From an uncultured Micavibrio sp. (GTDB lineage Bacteria > Pseudomonadota > Alphaproteobacteria > Micavibrionales > UBA1664), in the NCBI GenBank assembly GCA_913057885.1, contig CAJXOI010000066.1, positions 1-5,636 on the forward strand: DNA of 5,636 bases, in the 5' to 3' direction. A model generated the notes under the pieces. The model had not been told where the DNA came from, made no database searches, and was given only the letters and a program-made list of their open reading frames with translations. Shown here piece by piece: positions 1-5,636 of the stretch (within the stretch, counting starts at the first letter, position 1; the number at the start of each line of letters is the position of its first letter). Both the position numbers and the translations under genes were made by a program.

Positions 1-756
1 TTGGCGCAACATTTGATTAAAAATCCTGTTGATCAGGCGTTCGATAAACGCAACAGATTATTGCATTTTATCATGGGTGACGGGTCGATGGCGACATTAA
101 CAAATTACCGTGTTGAAAAAGTATCGGCCTGGACGCGACAAGAGACCGATGGTGAATTTTTATCCGTTGCCGTTGTTGGGGATGATGTTTACGCCCTGAT
201 TAACCGTAATGGCACATATATGATTGAACATTTTGATAATACATTATATCAGGATTCTGCACTTATAGGTTCAGCCCAGACTGCAACAATAAGCTGGTCG
301 GGGTCAGACCACCTTGAGGGGCTAGAAGTGACAATAAAAGCCGACGGCATTGTCGTTGCCTCAAAGACTGTTACAAGCGGGTCAATCACATTAGAAACAG
401 CGGCCACAAAGGTTGAAATTGGATTGCCTTTTACGCATATTGTTGAACCTTTGCCACCATCCTCTTTATCATCACAAGGGGCAGGGCGGGCCATGCGATT
501 GGTCGAAGGTGTTTTTCGTGTTGAGGATACGGCGGCCCTTAGTCTTGATATTGGACGCGGATTGGCTGATGTTCCTCTGCGTGATTTTGATAACCCTATT
601 TTGGATCAACCAATAGAACCGGTCAGCCGCGATATTATTGTCAAGGCTTATGGATGGCGAAAAGACCAAACACAGCCACTATGGCGAATTGAACAAGATC
701 ATCCACTACCGTTCACTTTATTATCTGTAACCACTGAACTAAAGGTAAATGACTAA
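1..756 (+). CDS. Tail nozzle / tail tubular protein B-like protein, C-terminal part (5' truncated)
   Basis: This is the last 251 residues of a podovirus tail protein of the kind that forms the nozzle below the portal (T7 gp12-like), through which DNA leaves the virion. The reading frame is open from the first base. The opening TTG most likely encodes an internal leucine (LAQHL), because this family has several hundred further residues upstream. Family-like stretches, numbered from the window start, are WTRQETDGEFLSVAVV (about 44-59), HLEGLEVTIKADG (104-116), GLPFTHIVEPLP (141-152) and the terminal PLPFTLLSVTTELKV (235-249). These match the pattern I remember for nozzle proteins of alphaproteobacterial podoviruses: a 'W..H.TDG..ESVAV' strand repeat, an 'ADG' beta domain, then a 'PLP.T.LS...E..V' ending. 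The gene is followed by, and shares one base (TAATG) with, the next gene. It sits upstream of a gp14-like gene, the T7 order. The family assignment is from remembered motifs, not a search. Confidence 0.75.
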   Translation: MAQHLIKNPVDQAFDKRNRLLHFIMGDGSMATLTNYRVEKVSAWTRQETDGEFLSVAVVGDDVYALINRNGTYMIEHFDNTLYQDSALIGSAQTATISWSGSDHLEGLEVTIKADGIVVASKTVTSGSITLETAATKVEIGLPFTHIVEPLPPSSLSSQGAGRAMRLVEGVFRVEDTAALSLDIGRGLADVPLRDFDNPILDQPIEPVSRDIIVKAYGWRKDQTQPLWRIEQDHPLPFTLLSVTTELKVND

Positions 757-1160
757 TGCAGAGTTATGCTGTGTTAAAGAGAGAATTTGATAAATATTAT
801 CGCCAATTGGCTTCGTATAAAGAGGAAGAGTATTACATTGAAGATCAAATTAAACGCTATGAGGTGGAAATTGAAGAATTAGAAAAACAGTGGAAAAATG
901 ATGTTTCGCAAAGGGGCTTCAATACCATTGTTAAGCCATTAGTAGAAGAATTGGATAGAGGAACAATTATTCCATTACAACGTTTTATATATAATGAATC
1001 TGCCTCTCAGGATAAAAATGCTATAACTTATAATTATATCCAAAGTTTGCGAAAAGAGGTTAGAGAATATACAATACGTTTAAAGAAAATACAAAAAGAT
1101 ATGAACGAAATAGAGGTCATATTGGGAATGATTGATAGAGAGTTGGTTTCTTTAAAATGA
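756..1160 (+). CDS. Unknown charged coiled-coil protein (134 aa), first gene of an AT-rich cassette
   Basis: I do not recognise this protein. It is highly charged, rich in Lys, Glu, Tyr and Ile, with no signal peptide or membrane segment. Two stretches look like coiled coil or long helix: residues about 8-48 (with the acidic run EVEIEELEKQ) and about 95-134. Between them lies a less regular middle (about 50-90) containing NTIVKPLVEEL. The start is supported by AAAGG at 741-745 and by overlap with the stop of the nozzle gene in TAATG. Its own stop overlaps the ATG of the next gene in ATGA, so the two are probably translated as a pair. Base composition is about 30% G+C in lines I counted, below the surrounding genes, and five of ten arginines use AGA/AGG. 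It occupies the slot of T7 gene 13, and is close to it in size, but I see no sequence reason to equate them. A cytosolic partner of the following membrane protein is an inference. Confidence 0.8.
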   Translation: MQSYAVLKREFDKYYRQLASYKEEEYYIEDQIKRYEVEIEELEKQWKNDVSQRGFNTIVKPLVEELDRGTIIPLQRFIYNESASQDKNAITYNYIQSLRKEVREYTIRLKKIQKDMNEIEVILGMIDRELVSLK

Positions 1161-1567
1161 TAATAAAGCTTTTGAGAAAAATAAGGTCCTTAAACTATCA
1201 AATAATGATAAAGGATGCATTTTTTTTGGCTATATTCTTTTATGCGCTCTCTCTTTTGAGATTTCTTGATATTTCATTTGATAGAAACATAGAATTCATC
1301 ATAGCAGTTTGTTTTTTTATTTTAACGATATATATATGGGTTAGATTTTTTAGCCATATATATAACCGTGAATCAAAAAGCAAGCTTACATATATGGTGT
1401 TAACTGCCATATTATTTTGGCTTTTCGAAACTTTATTCATAGCTGTTTTTGAATCTTATTATGAAGGTTTGCAACATAGGTTATTGTCTGTCCTTCTCAT
1501 CGTTTTCATCGTTTATTTTTGCCATGAATATGGGCAAAAAATATACGCCAAATATACAAGAAAATAA
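1157..1567 (+). CDS. Unknown integral membrane protein with about four helices (136 aa)
   Basis: I do not recognise the family. Four hydrophobic segments are visible at residues about 20-37 (AFFLAIFFYALSLLRF), 45-64, 79-98 and 108-122. They are separated by short polar loops with basic patches (RNRESKSK-like at about 67-76) and framed by a basic N-terminus (KLLRKIR) and a basic C-terminus (KYTRK). Both ends carry positive charge, which suggests that N- and C-termini are cytoplasmic, as expected for an even helix number. There is no signal peptide and no visible catalytic motif. The ATG lies inside the ATGA overlap with the coiled-coil gene and has no good Shine-Dalgarno sequence at normal spacing, so expression probably depends on ribosomes finishing the upstream gene. 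Composition is the most AT-rich in the window (25-30% G+C in counted lines), and seven of eight arginines use AGA/AGG. Possible roles are a holin-like lysis protein, superinfection exclusion, or a host-fitness moron; none can be chosen from sequence alone. Confidence 0.8.
   Translation: MIIKLLRKIRSLNYQIMIKDAFFLAIFFYALSLLRFLDISFDRNIEFIIAVCFFILTIYIWVRFFSHIYNRESKSKLTYMVLTAILFWLFETLFIAVFESYYEGLQHRLLSVLLIVFIVYFCHEYGQKIYAKYTRK
1329..1364 (+). repeat. AT-rich inverted repeat inside the membrane-protein gene
   Basis: TATATATATGG at 1329-1339 is a perfect 11-base inverted match to CCATATATATA at 1354-1364, with a 14-base loop. It encodes residues joining the second helix and the following loop. Because the arms are almost entirely alternating A and T in an AT-rich gene, chance is a reasonable explanation. 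There is no T-tract after it, so it is not a typical terminator. Confidence 0.35.
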
Positions 1568-1625
1568 TTTTAAAAAAACATAATCAGAATTTTTAACCAC
1601 TTTTAAAAGAAGAGGATATTAGCCT
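1568..1625 (+). other. Only real intergenic gap: 58 AT-rich bases before the internal virion gene
   Basis: This is the longest non-coding stretch in the window and it marks the junction between the AT-rich cassette and the normal-composition genes. It contains mostly A and T runs. The short TTAAAAA (1569-1575) and TTTTTAA (1590-1596) pair is too weak to call a terminator. The 3' end holds the ribosome binding site of the next gene. I see no convincing sigma-70-type promoter, though a phage-specific promoter could not be recognised from one copy. Confidence 0.4.
1611..1616 (+). promoter_or_regulatory. Ribosome binding site of the internal virion protein gene
   Basis: AGAGGA lies nine bases before the ATG at 1626, within a longer purine run. 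It is the clearest Shine-Dalgarno sequence between the cassette and the next gene and fixes the start at 1626. Confidence 0.65.
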
Positions 1626-2123
1626 ATGGGAACTTTAACACCTGTCTTGGGGTCACTCACGCAAACTTTGGGCGCCATTCAGACAATCACGTCATCAATT
1701 GATGCATTAAGTGGTGGCGATCGCCGCGATTTAAAGCGCGAGCAAGATTTGGCCATGCGCAATTTGCAGCAGCAGCAAAATTTGAGCGAGCGTCAAACCG
1801 CAAATGACGCCAAGCTTGAGCGCGAGCGGTTGCAATTGGAATCACAAAAGACAGAAGCCGCGCGGCGTAAGGCATTGCGACGGGCCATGGCAAGGCAAAA
1901 TGTCCGATTTGGTGCGGGTGGTGTCTCCCGCACAGGAAGTGGTGAAGCTGTCTTACTAGGTCTTTACAATGACTCTGAAGATCAAGCGAACAATAACAAG
2001 GCGTTGGATCAAATCCGTTATAATGCCATTGATAATGACCTTGCAAACCTAAGGCAAAATAATTTGCTACAAAGGACGCAACTTGCGGAACAGCAGCGAT
2101 TGCAAAGAATGATAAGTCGCTAA
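1626..2123 (+). CDS. Internal virion protein, T7 gp14-like (165 aa)
   Basis: Probable internal core (ejection) protein, of the group thought to leave the capsid with the DNA and help form a channel through the host envelope. Residues 1-30 are a non-charged, Gly/Thr/Ser-rich amphipathic segment (PVLGSLTQTLGAIQTITSSI) that could enter a membrane. Residues about 33-90 are a long, charged, Gln/Arg/Glu-rich helix suited to coiled coil. The most recognisable part is KALRRAMARQ followed by RFGAGGVSRTGSGEAVLLGL (83-113), an Arg-rich turn plus 'GAGGVSRTGS' block that I associate with small internal proteins of alphaproteobacterial podoviruses. Another helix (about 125-162) ends the protein. T7 gp14 is about 196 residues, so this is slightly short. 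The ATG at 1626 is preceded by AGAGGA. Placement between the nozzle and the tailspike agrees with the T7 order. Arginine codons return to mainly CGN, and composition rises to about 50% G+C, in sharp contrast to the two genes before it. Confidence 0.65.
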   Translation: MGTLTPVLGSLTQTLGAIQTITSSIDALSGGDRRDLKREQDLAMRNLQQQQNLSERQTANDAKLERERLQLESQKTEAARRKALRRAMARQNVRFGAGGVSRTGSGEAVLLGLYNDSEDQANNNKALDQIRYNAIDNDLANLRQNNLLQRTQLAEQQRLQRMISR

Positions 2124-2152
2124 AGACAATTTAAAAATCGAACGGAAATTAT

Positions 2153-4186
2153 ATGACCGACAATCATATCAAGATGCCGGCGGTAACACCGCGCGTGCAA
2201 TATACGGCCAATGGAACGCAGGATATTTTTGAATATCCGTTTCCTATTTTTGCGTCGGAAGACATTATTGTGGAATTTAATGGTGTACAAAAACTATCAG
2301 GGTTTCTGGTTTCAGGGGCGGGAAATACGTTGGGTGGGACAGTAACTTTTGATACGCCGCCAGAAACAGGCACCATTGTCACGATTTATCGGCAAGTGCC
2401 TTACGAGCGGATGACGGATTTTTTAGAATCCGGTGATTTTTCTGCGCAATCAATCAATAACGAGCTGGATTATTTGACCGCTTTAACGCAGCAATTAAAT
2501 CTAGATCAATCGAATATGTTGCGTTATGAACGTACTGAAGATGCAACTAATGCCGAATTGCCATCTGTTGCCAACCGTGCAGGAAAGGCACTGGGATTTG
2601 ATGAAAACGGAAATCCGATTGCTGTTGATTATGGCCTGACACAGGCCCCAACTAATTTTACTGCGGGTGGAGTTGGTGCGGTGAATCGCGCCATAGGTGA
2701 TAAGGTTTCCGATATAATTTCTATTCGTGATTTTGGTGCGGTTGGTGACGGGATTATCGATGATACGTTGGCTATTGCTGCGGCCTTATCGGCACATGAT
2801 GCAATTTATATTCCGGAGGGAGCTTACCGCATTACCGATACAATCCAGATCACATCCTATAAGAGAATATTTGGATCGGGGGCCGCTTCCACTATAGACG
2901 TTGATAGTGATCTATTTACGGCATTCAATATTCGTGGTGAGTATAACTCCTTATCTGACTTTCACATTGATGGTGGCGATGTTGCCATTCATATGGAGGG
3001 ACAGGATGCCCCGTGTGTGCAAAACATGCTTCAAAATTTGGTGATTAAAAATGCCAATAAAGGTATCGTTTTGGACGGCGGGACAGATACAAATAAACCG
3101 TGCTATTGGAATATTATCTCCTCATGCCTTGTTCTCTCGCCAAGTGAAACAGCAATTAAGCTGATAAAATCAGGCGCAGGGGATACACCAAACGCCAATA
3201 TTTTTAACGCTTGTCGTGTCTATTCCCAAGGAACGGCAATGACAGGGCACGGAATATATGTTGCACATGGGGCGTTTTATAACCGATTTGATAATTGCGA
3301 AATCAATGTTGATGGCACAGCATTATCGTGTATGACCGTTGGCGCGAATGCCAATCAAACCATCATCGATAATTTATATTGTGAATCCTTTAATGGTGTT
3401 CCCAATTTGGTTTTGCAATCAGGGTCTCAAAACACATTTATCCAAAATTTATTGGCGATGTCCGATGGTGCAGCAATTGATGACTCAAGTGGTGGGAATT
3501 TCCAATCCATAAATGCGGGTTTTCCTGTTCCCAATCAATTTGATCGCATGGTTGTCAAGGACCTAACCGCGACACTGATGCGTGCGGATACAATATATAT
3601 CGAGGCTGCATCTACCGCCTCAATCGCGTTGAATGGTGATCGGTCCGTGCATTTGGTTTCGGCCTTTAACGGGGATATTACGATTGATCTTCCTCTGGCA
3701 TCAACTTTACAAGGGTGTAGCTTTACCATCAAAAAAATTGACCAAACGGGTAATCAGGTCATTGTCTCTGAACCAAATGGCTTAGGTATTGATCGCAAGG
3801 CCGAAATCATTCTGGGTGGTCCCTATGATTATATCTCGATTTTATCCAATGGGTCGGAATGGTTTGTCACATCGTCAAATCGCATGGCGGGCAATACAAA
3901 ATTTTTTGAAACATCCGGAACAATTGATATTGATATGAGTGTCGATACATATCTAATAAGTTCCTTTATCGGGGCGGTCACATGTCGTTTGCCCCCTGCG
4001 AATGCTGCAAAAGCAATCGGCCGTACCATCACGATTAAAAAGACGGATAACAGTGCCAATAATGTTGCGGTTACTGAACAAGGTGGTGCAGGGCCGGATA
4101 ACACCACGCAAAATTTATCATCCCAATATGATGCCATCACCGTCGTTTCCAATGGCGCGTTTTGGTATATCGTCAGTAAATTTTAA
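2153..4186 (+). CDS. Tailspike: T7-fibre-like N-terminus, pectate-lyase-type beta-helix, tandem C-terminal repeats (677 aa)
   Basis: Receptor-binding protein, expected as a trimer on the tail, which recognises and may cut a host surface polysaccharide. Residues about 10-125 (VQYTANGTQDIFEYPFPIFA onward) resemble the virion-attachment domain shared with T7 tail fibres. A linker at about 126-160 holds the 'NRAGKALGFDENGNP' type sequence common in such spikes. At 186-232 the signature SIRDFGAVGDGIIDD plus AIYIPEGAYRIT marks the start of a pectate lyase superfamily right-handed beta-helix, which continues to about residue 470 with frequent Asn and short hydrophobic strands. Residues 486-677 are two related copies of a small beta domain, annotated separately. 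The substrate and catalytic acids cannot be named. The start at 2153 follows a weak CGGAAA (2143-2148), 29 bases after the previous stop; Met8 (2174) is a less likely alternative. The small helical gene follows 11 bases after the stop. Confidence 0.85.
   Translation: MTDNHIKMPAVTPRVQYTANGTQDIFEYPFPIFASEDIIVEFNGVQKLSGFLVSGAGNTLGGTVTFDTPPETGTIVTIYRQVPYERMTDFLESGDFSAQSINNELDYLTALTQQLNLDQSNMLRYERTEDATNAELPSVANRAGKALGFDENGNPIAVDYGLTQAPTNFTAGGVGAVNRAIGDKVSDIISIRDFGAVGDGIIDDTLAIAAALSAHDAIYIPEGAYRITDTIQITSYKRIFGSGAASTIDVDSDLFTAFNIRGEYNSLSDFHIDGGDVAIHMEGQDAPCVQNMLQNLVIKNANKGIVLDGGTDTNKPCYWNIISSCLVLSPSETAIKLIKSGAGDTPNANIFNACRVYSQGTAMTGHGIYVAHGAFYNRFDNCEINVDGTALSCMTVGANANQTIIDNLYCESFNGVPNLVLQSGSQNTFIQNLLAMSDGAAIDDSSGGNFQSINAGFPVPNQFDRMVVKDLTATLMRADTIYIEAASTASIALNGDRSVHLVSAFNGDITIDLPLASTLQGCSFTIKKIDQTGNQVIVSEPNGLGIDRKAEIILGGPYDYISILSNGSEWFVTSSNRMAGNTKFFETSGTIDIDMSVDTYLISSFIGAVTCRLPPANAAKAIGRTITIKKTDNSANNVAVTEQGGAGPDNTTQNLSSQYDAITVVSNGAFWYIVSKF
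3608..3874 (+). repeat. Tailspike C-terminal repeat, copy A (residues 486-574)
   Basis: This is the first of two protein-level repeats. Shared positions with copy B include LP (513-514), FTIKKID (524-530), N (534), V.V.E (536-540), G.G.D (543-547), YD.I (558-561) and SNG..WFV (565-572). The DNA of the two copies has diverged, so the duplication is old or was acquired as a ready-made array. Confidence 0.75.
3908..4183 (+). repeat. Tailspike C-terminal repeat, copy B (residues 586-677)
   Basis: Second copy of the C-terminal domain, ending the protein. It repeats the LP..A, GRTITIKKTD, NNVAVTE, GAGPD, QYDAITVVSNG and WYIVS elements in the same order and spacing as copy A, ending at the last residues (VSKF). 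The 'TIKK.D...N.V' and 'YD.I..VSNG..W' pattern is familiar from the ends of other phage fibres and surface proteins. Confidence 0.75.
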
Positions 4187-4197
4187 AAAGAAAAAAT

Positions 4198-4491
4198 ATG
4201 AAACAAAAAACTCCTGAAATAGAGGTGCAAACGCGCGCCCAAATCGCTGAAACGTTACCAAAGGCATTAGATAAAGCCATTACGTCTTATCACGAATTTA
4301 TGGATGACGGTGATGCGGATGCTGCAGGTGATTTCAAAAACCATCATGCGGCCTGCAAGGCCGCGCTGGCGCATATTGAATTGCTGTTGAAATTAGCGGA
4401 AATGGTCGACATAGACGCAGACAAAACATTCAATAATCTGCAAGTGATGCTTAAAAACGCACAAAACGAATTGGAAGGTCATAATGAATGA
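4198..4491 (+). CDS. Small helical protein, candidate small terminase subunit (97 aa)
   Basis: It lies directly before the large terminase gene, the position of T7 gene 18, and is close to gp18's size (about 89 residues). The small subunit recognises phage DNA and guides the large subunit in packaging; assigning that role here rests mainly on position. The sequence is nearly all helical and acidic: helix one at about 13-33 (AQIAETLPKALDKAITSYHE), an Asp/Ala-rich turn (36-45), helix two at about 46-68 with FKNHHAACKAALAHIELLLK, and a third helix at about 72-93. The HHAACKAALAH block resembles small proteins I recall upstream of terL in related podoviruses. There is no clear helix-turn-helix. 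The ATG at 4198 follows a purine run (AAAAAGAAAAAA) rather than a strong Shine-Dalgarno, 11 bases after the spike stop. Its TGA overlaps the terminase ATG as ATGA, which supports coupled synthesis of the two packaging subunits. Confidence 0.5.
   Translation: MKQKTPEIEVQTRAQIAETLPKALDKAITSYHEFMDDGDADAAGDFKNHHAACKAALAHIELLLKLAEMVDIDADKTFNNLQVMLKNAQNELEGHNE
4473..4478 (+). promoter_or_regulatory. Ribosome binding site deciding the large terminase start
   Basis: GGAAGG lies inside the end of the candidate small subunit gene, nine bases before the ATG at 4488. That spacing is good for 4488 and only five bases for the out-of-frame ATG at 4484, which favours 4488 as the real start. Confidence 0.65.
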
Positions 4492-5636
4492 GCAGGGTAG
4501 TCATCGATCTGGATCTATTTGCCGTGATATGGAATCAGATGCAGAACCAGTCGACACCTGCCATCCATTTGCGGATCCTCAGGTGGTTGGAAAACTGTTG
4601 GCAAAGCTCGGATACACGCCTGCTTCTGATGGCGTTTCGCTCATGCGGGAAATCAACATTGGTCGGGATTTTTTGTGCGTGGTTAATCCATCATAATCCG
4701 AATTCCCGCGTTCTGGTTTTGGCTGCAGATGATGCCTTGGCTCGTAAAATGGTGCGCAATGTCAAACGCATTATTGAGCGTCACCCCCTGACTACGGATC
4801 TAAAACCATCACGTATGGATCAATGGGCGAATGACCGTTTTACGGTTGAGAGGTCAATGGAATTACGCGATCCAACCATGATGGCGCGTGGAATTTCATC
4901 CAATATTACAGGCGCCAGGGCGGATGTCATTATTTATGATGATGTCGAGGTGCCAAACACATCATCAACGCAAGAAGCACGTCAAGAATTGCGCAATAGA
5001 TTGGATGAATCACGATTTATTCTAACACCTCAAGGGACACAGCTTTATGTTGGGACACCGCACACATTTGATACGATTTATCGCACTGATAATGATGATA
5101 GTGGTGAGGCGTTTCTGCGAAGTTTTAAATATTTTCGTCTGCCGATTATAGATAAAAATAATGAAAGCGTATGGCCGGAACGCTTTCCGTTAACAGATAT
5201 CCGTATGTTGGAACGACAGGTCGGGCCTAATAAATTTGCATCACAAATGTTGTTACAACCCGTCAATATCGCACAAGGGCGATTGGATGTTTCCAATCTG
5301 AGATATTATACGGATGAGCTTGATTATCGCGAGGTTGTGCAAAAACCGATATTGTTTCTAAATGGTAAACGGCTTGTCTCTTGTTCTGCGTGGTGGGATC
5401 CGGCCTTTGGTTCGGTGCAGGGCGATGCCTCAGTGTGGGCGGTCGTGTTTACGGATGAAGACGGATATTATTATTTACATCATATCGATTACATTCGCAC
5501 CATGGAAGCGGATCCTGATGATGAAGCAACGCAACAATGTAAAAAAATTGCTGCGCTTGTGAAACAATATCATGTGCCTTCGGTCACAGTGGAAATAAAC
5601 GGGATAGGTCGCTTTTTACCCGCCATTTTACGGCGG
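4488..5636 (+). CDS. terL: Terminase large subunit: packaging ATPase and start of nuclease domain (3' truncated)
   Basis: Motor and nuclease of DNA packaging, which docks on the portal, pumps DNA into the capsid with ATP and cuts concatemers. The frame is open for 383 codons from ATG 4488 to the window edge; I translated it through without a stop. The ATPase domain shows Walker A AFRSCGKST at 49-57 (Lys55), Walker B VIIYDDVEVP at 147-156 with two Asp and Glu154, and a coupling motif YVGTPH at 187-192. A family-typical GISSNITGARAD (135-146) precedes Walker B. The nuclease domain begins near 298: SAWWDPAFG gives a candidate metal-binding Asp304, GDAS gives Asp313, and VTVEINGIG gives Glu369; a further C-terminal acidic residue would lie beyond the edge. 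The start overlaps the previous stop as ATGA and has GGAAGG at 4473-4478. The usual length is about 450-600 residues, so roughly the last fifth to third is missing. The small open frame at 4484-4696 is a shadow of this gene. Confidence 0.93.
   Translation, partial: MSRVVIDLDLFAVIWNQMQNQSTPAIHLRILRWLENCWQSSDTRLLLMAFRSCGKSTLVGIFCAWLIHHNPNSRVLVLAADDALARKMVRNVKRIIERHPLTTDLKPSRMDQWANDRFTVERSMELRDPTMMARGISSNITGARADVIIYDDVEVPNTSSTQEARQELRNRLDESRFILTPQGTQLYVGTPHTFDTIYRTDNDDSGEAFLRSFKYFRLPIIDKNNESVWPERFPLTDIRMLERQVGPNKFASQMLLQPVNIAQGRLDVSNLRYYTDELDYREVVQKPILFLNGKRLVSCSAWWDPAFGSVQGDASVWAVVFTDEDGYYYLHHIDYIRTMEADPDDEATQQCKKIAALVKQYHVPSVTVEINGIGRFLPAILRR

Noticed and set aside
1..3. TTG at the first base as a true start codon
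   Set aside because: It coincides exactly with the window edge, has no visible upstream signal, and the protein looks like only the C-terminal part of a much longer family. It is better read as an internal leucine.
249..494. Antisense frame within the nozzle gene, and similar short frames at 413-616 and 472-669
   Set aside because: All are contained in the nozzle coding region, which has recognisable family motifs; their products are composition artefacts.
1568..1600. Possible terminator in the 58-base gap
   Set aside because: The only inverted pair is seven A/T bases with no G+C stem, too weak for an intrinsic terminator.
1687..2046. 119-codon antisense frame within the internal virion gene
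   Set aside because: Its His/Gln/Arg-rich, low-complexity product reads as the complement of a Gln/Arg/Leu-rich helix. It has no convincing ribosome binding site and lies wholly inside a supported gene.
3829..4152. 107-codon antisense frame within the tailspike C-terminus
   Set aside because: It is a shadow of the repeat domain, with no protein-like motif and no room for its own promoter. All supported genes are on the + strand.
4002..4217. 71-codon + strand frame across the tailspike 3' end
   Set aside because: It is a frame shadow of copy B of the tailspike repeat, which reads cleanly in the spike frame to its stop at 4186.
4484..4696. 70-codon open frame on the + strand overlapping the terminase start
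   Set aside because: It overlaps the terminase coding region in another frame, including its Walker A motif, its product has no recognisable features, and the Shine-Dalgarno spacing fits the ATG at 4488 better.
5078..5562. Short frames on both strands (5078-5296 minus, 5362-5562 plus) inside the terminase
   Set aside because: They lie inside the continuous terminase frame, which carries nuclease-domain motifs across this region.

Overview
This window looks like the late, virion-building part of a short-tailed (podovirus-like) phage genome or prophage. All genes are on the + strand and almost end-to-end. The longest gene-free stretch is 58 bases, so no gap needs separate explanation beyond that one. 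Overall composition is moderately AT-rich, by eye roughly 40-45% G+C in most genes. The style of the nozzle, internal virion and terminase proteins resembles podoviruses and prophages of alphaproteobacteria. That host assignment is an impression from remembered families, not something the DNA proves. No integrase, attachment site, tRNA or host gene is visible, so free phage versus prophage cannot be decided here.

Layout. (1) 1-756 is the C-terminal part of a tail nozzle / tail tubular protein B-like protein, cut by the left edge. (2) 756-1567 is a two-gene, clearly AT-richer cassette of a charged coiled-coil protein followed by a four-helix membrane protein, joined by an ATGA overlap; neither is recognised. 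(3) 1626-2123 is a small internal virion (T7 gp14-like) protein. (4) 2153-4186 is a large tailspike with a T7-fibre-like N-terminus, a pectate-lyase-type beta-helix and two tandem C-terminal repeats. (5) 4198-4491 is a small helical protein, the best candidate for the small terminase subunit. (6) 4488 to the right edge is the large terminase subunit, with Walker A, Walker B and the start of the nuclease domain, cut by the edge.

The order nozzle - internal protein - tail fibre/spike - small terminase - large terminase is that of T7 genes 12-14-17-18-19, but with nothing equivalent to genes 15 and 16 between the internal protein and the spike. Together the genes would build the tail exit channel, deliver DNA through the envelope, recognise and possibly degrade a surface polysaccharide, and package DNA into the capsid. 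Tight spacing, overlaps and the lack of visible terminators suggest one late transcript with translational coupling.

The most unusual element is the AT-rich coiled-coil plus membrane gene pair, which looks like a moron (an accessory insertion) inside the structural block. The most important annotation point is that the true terminase frame starts at 4488 and is overlapped by an unrelated 70-codon open frame at 4484-4696 that should not be called.
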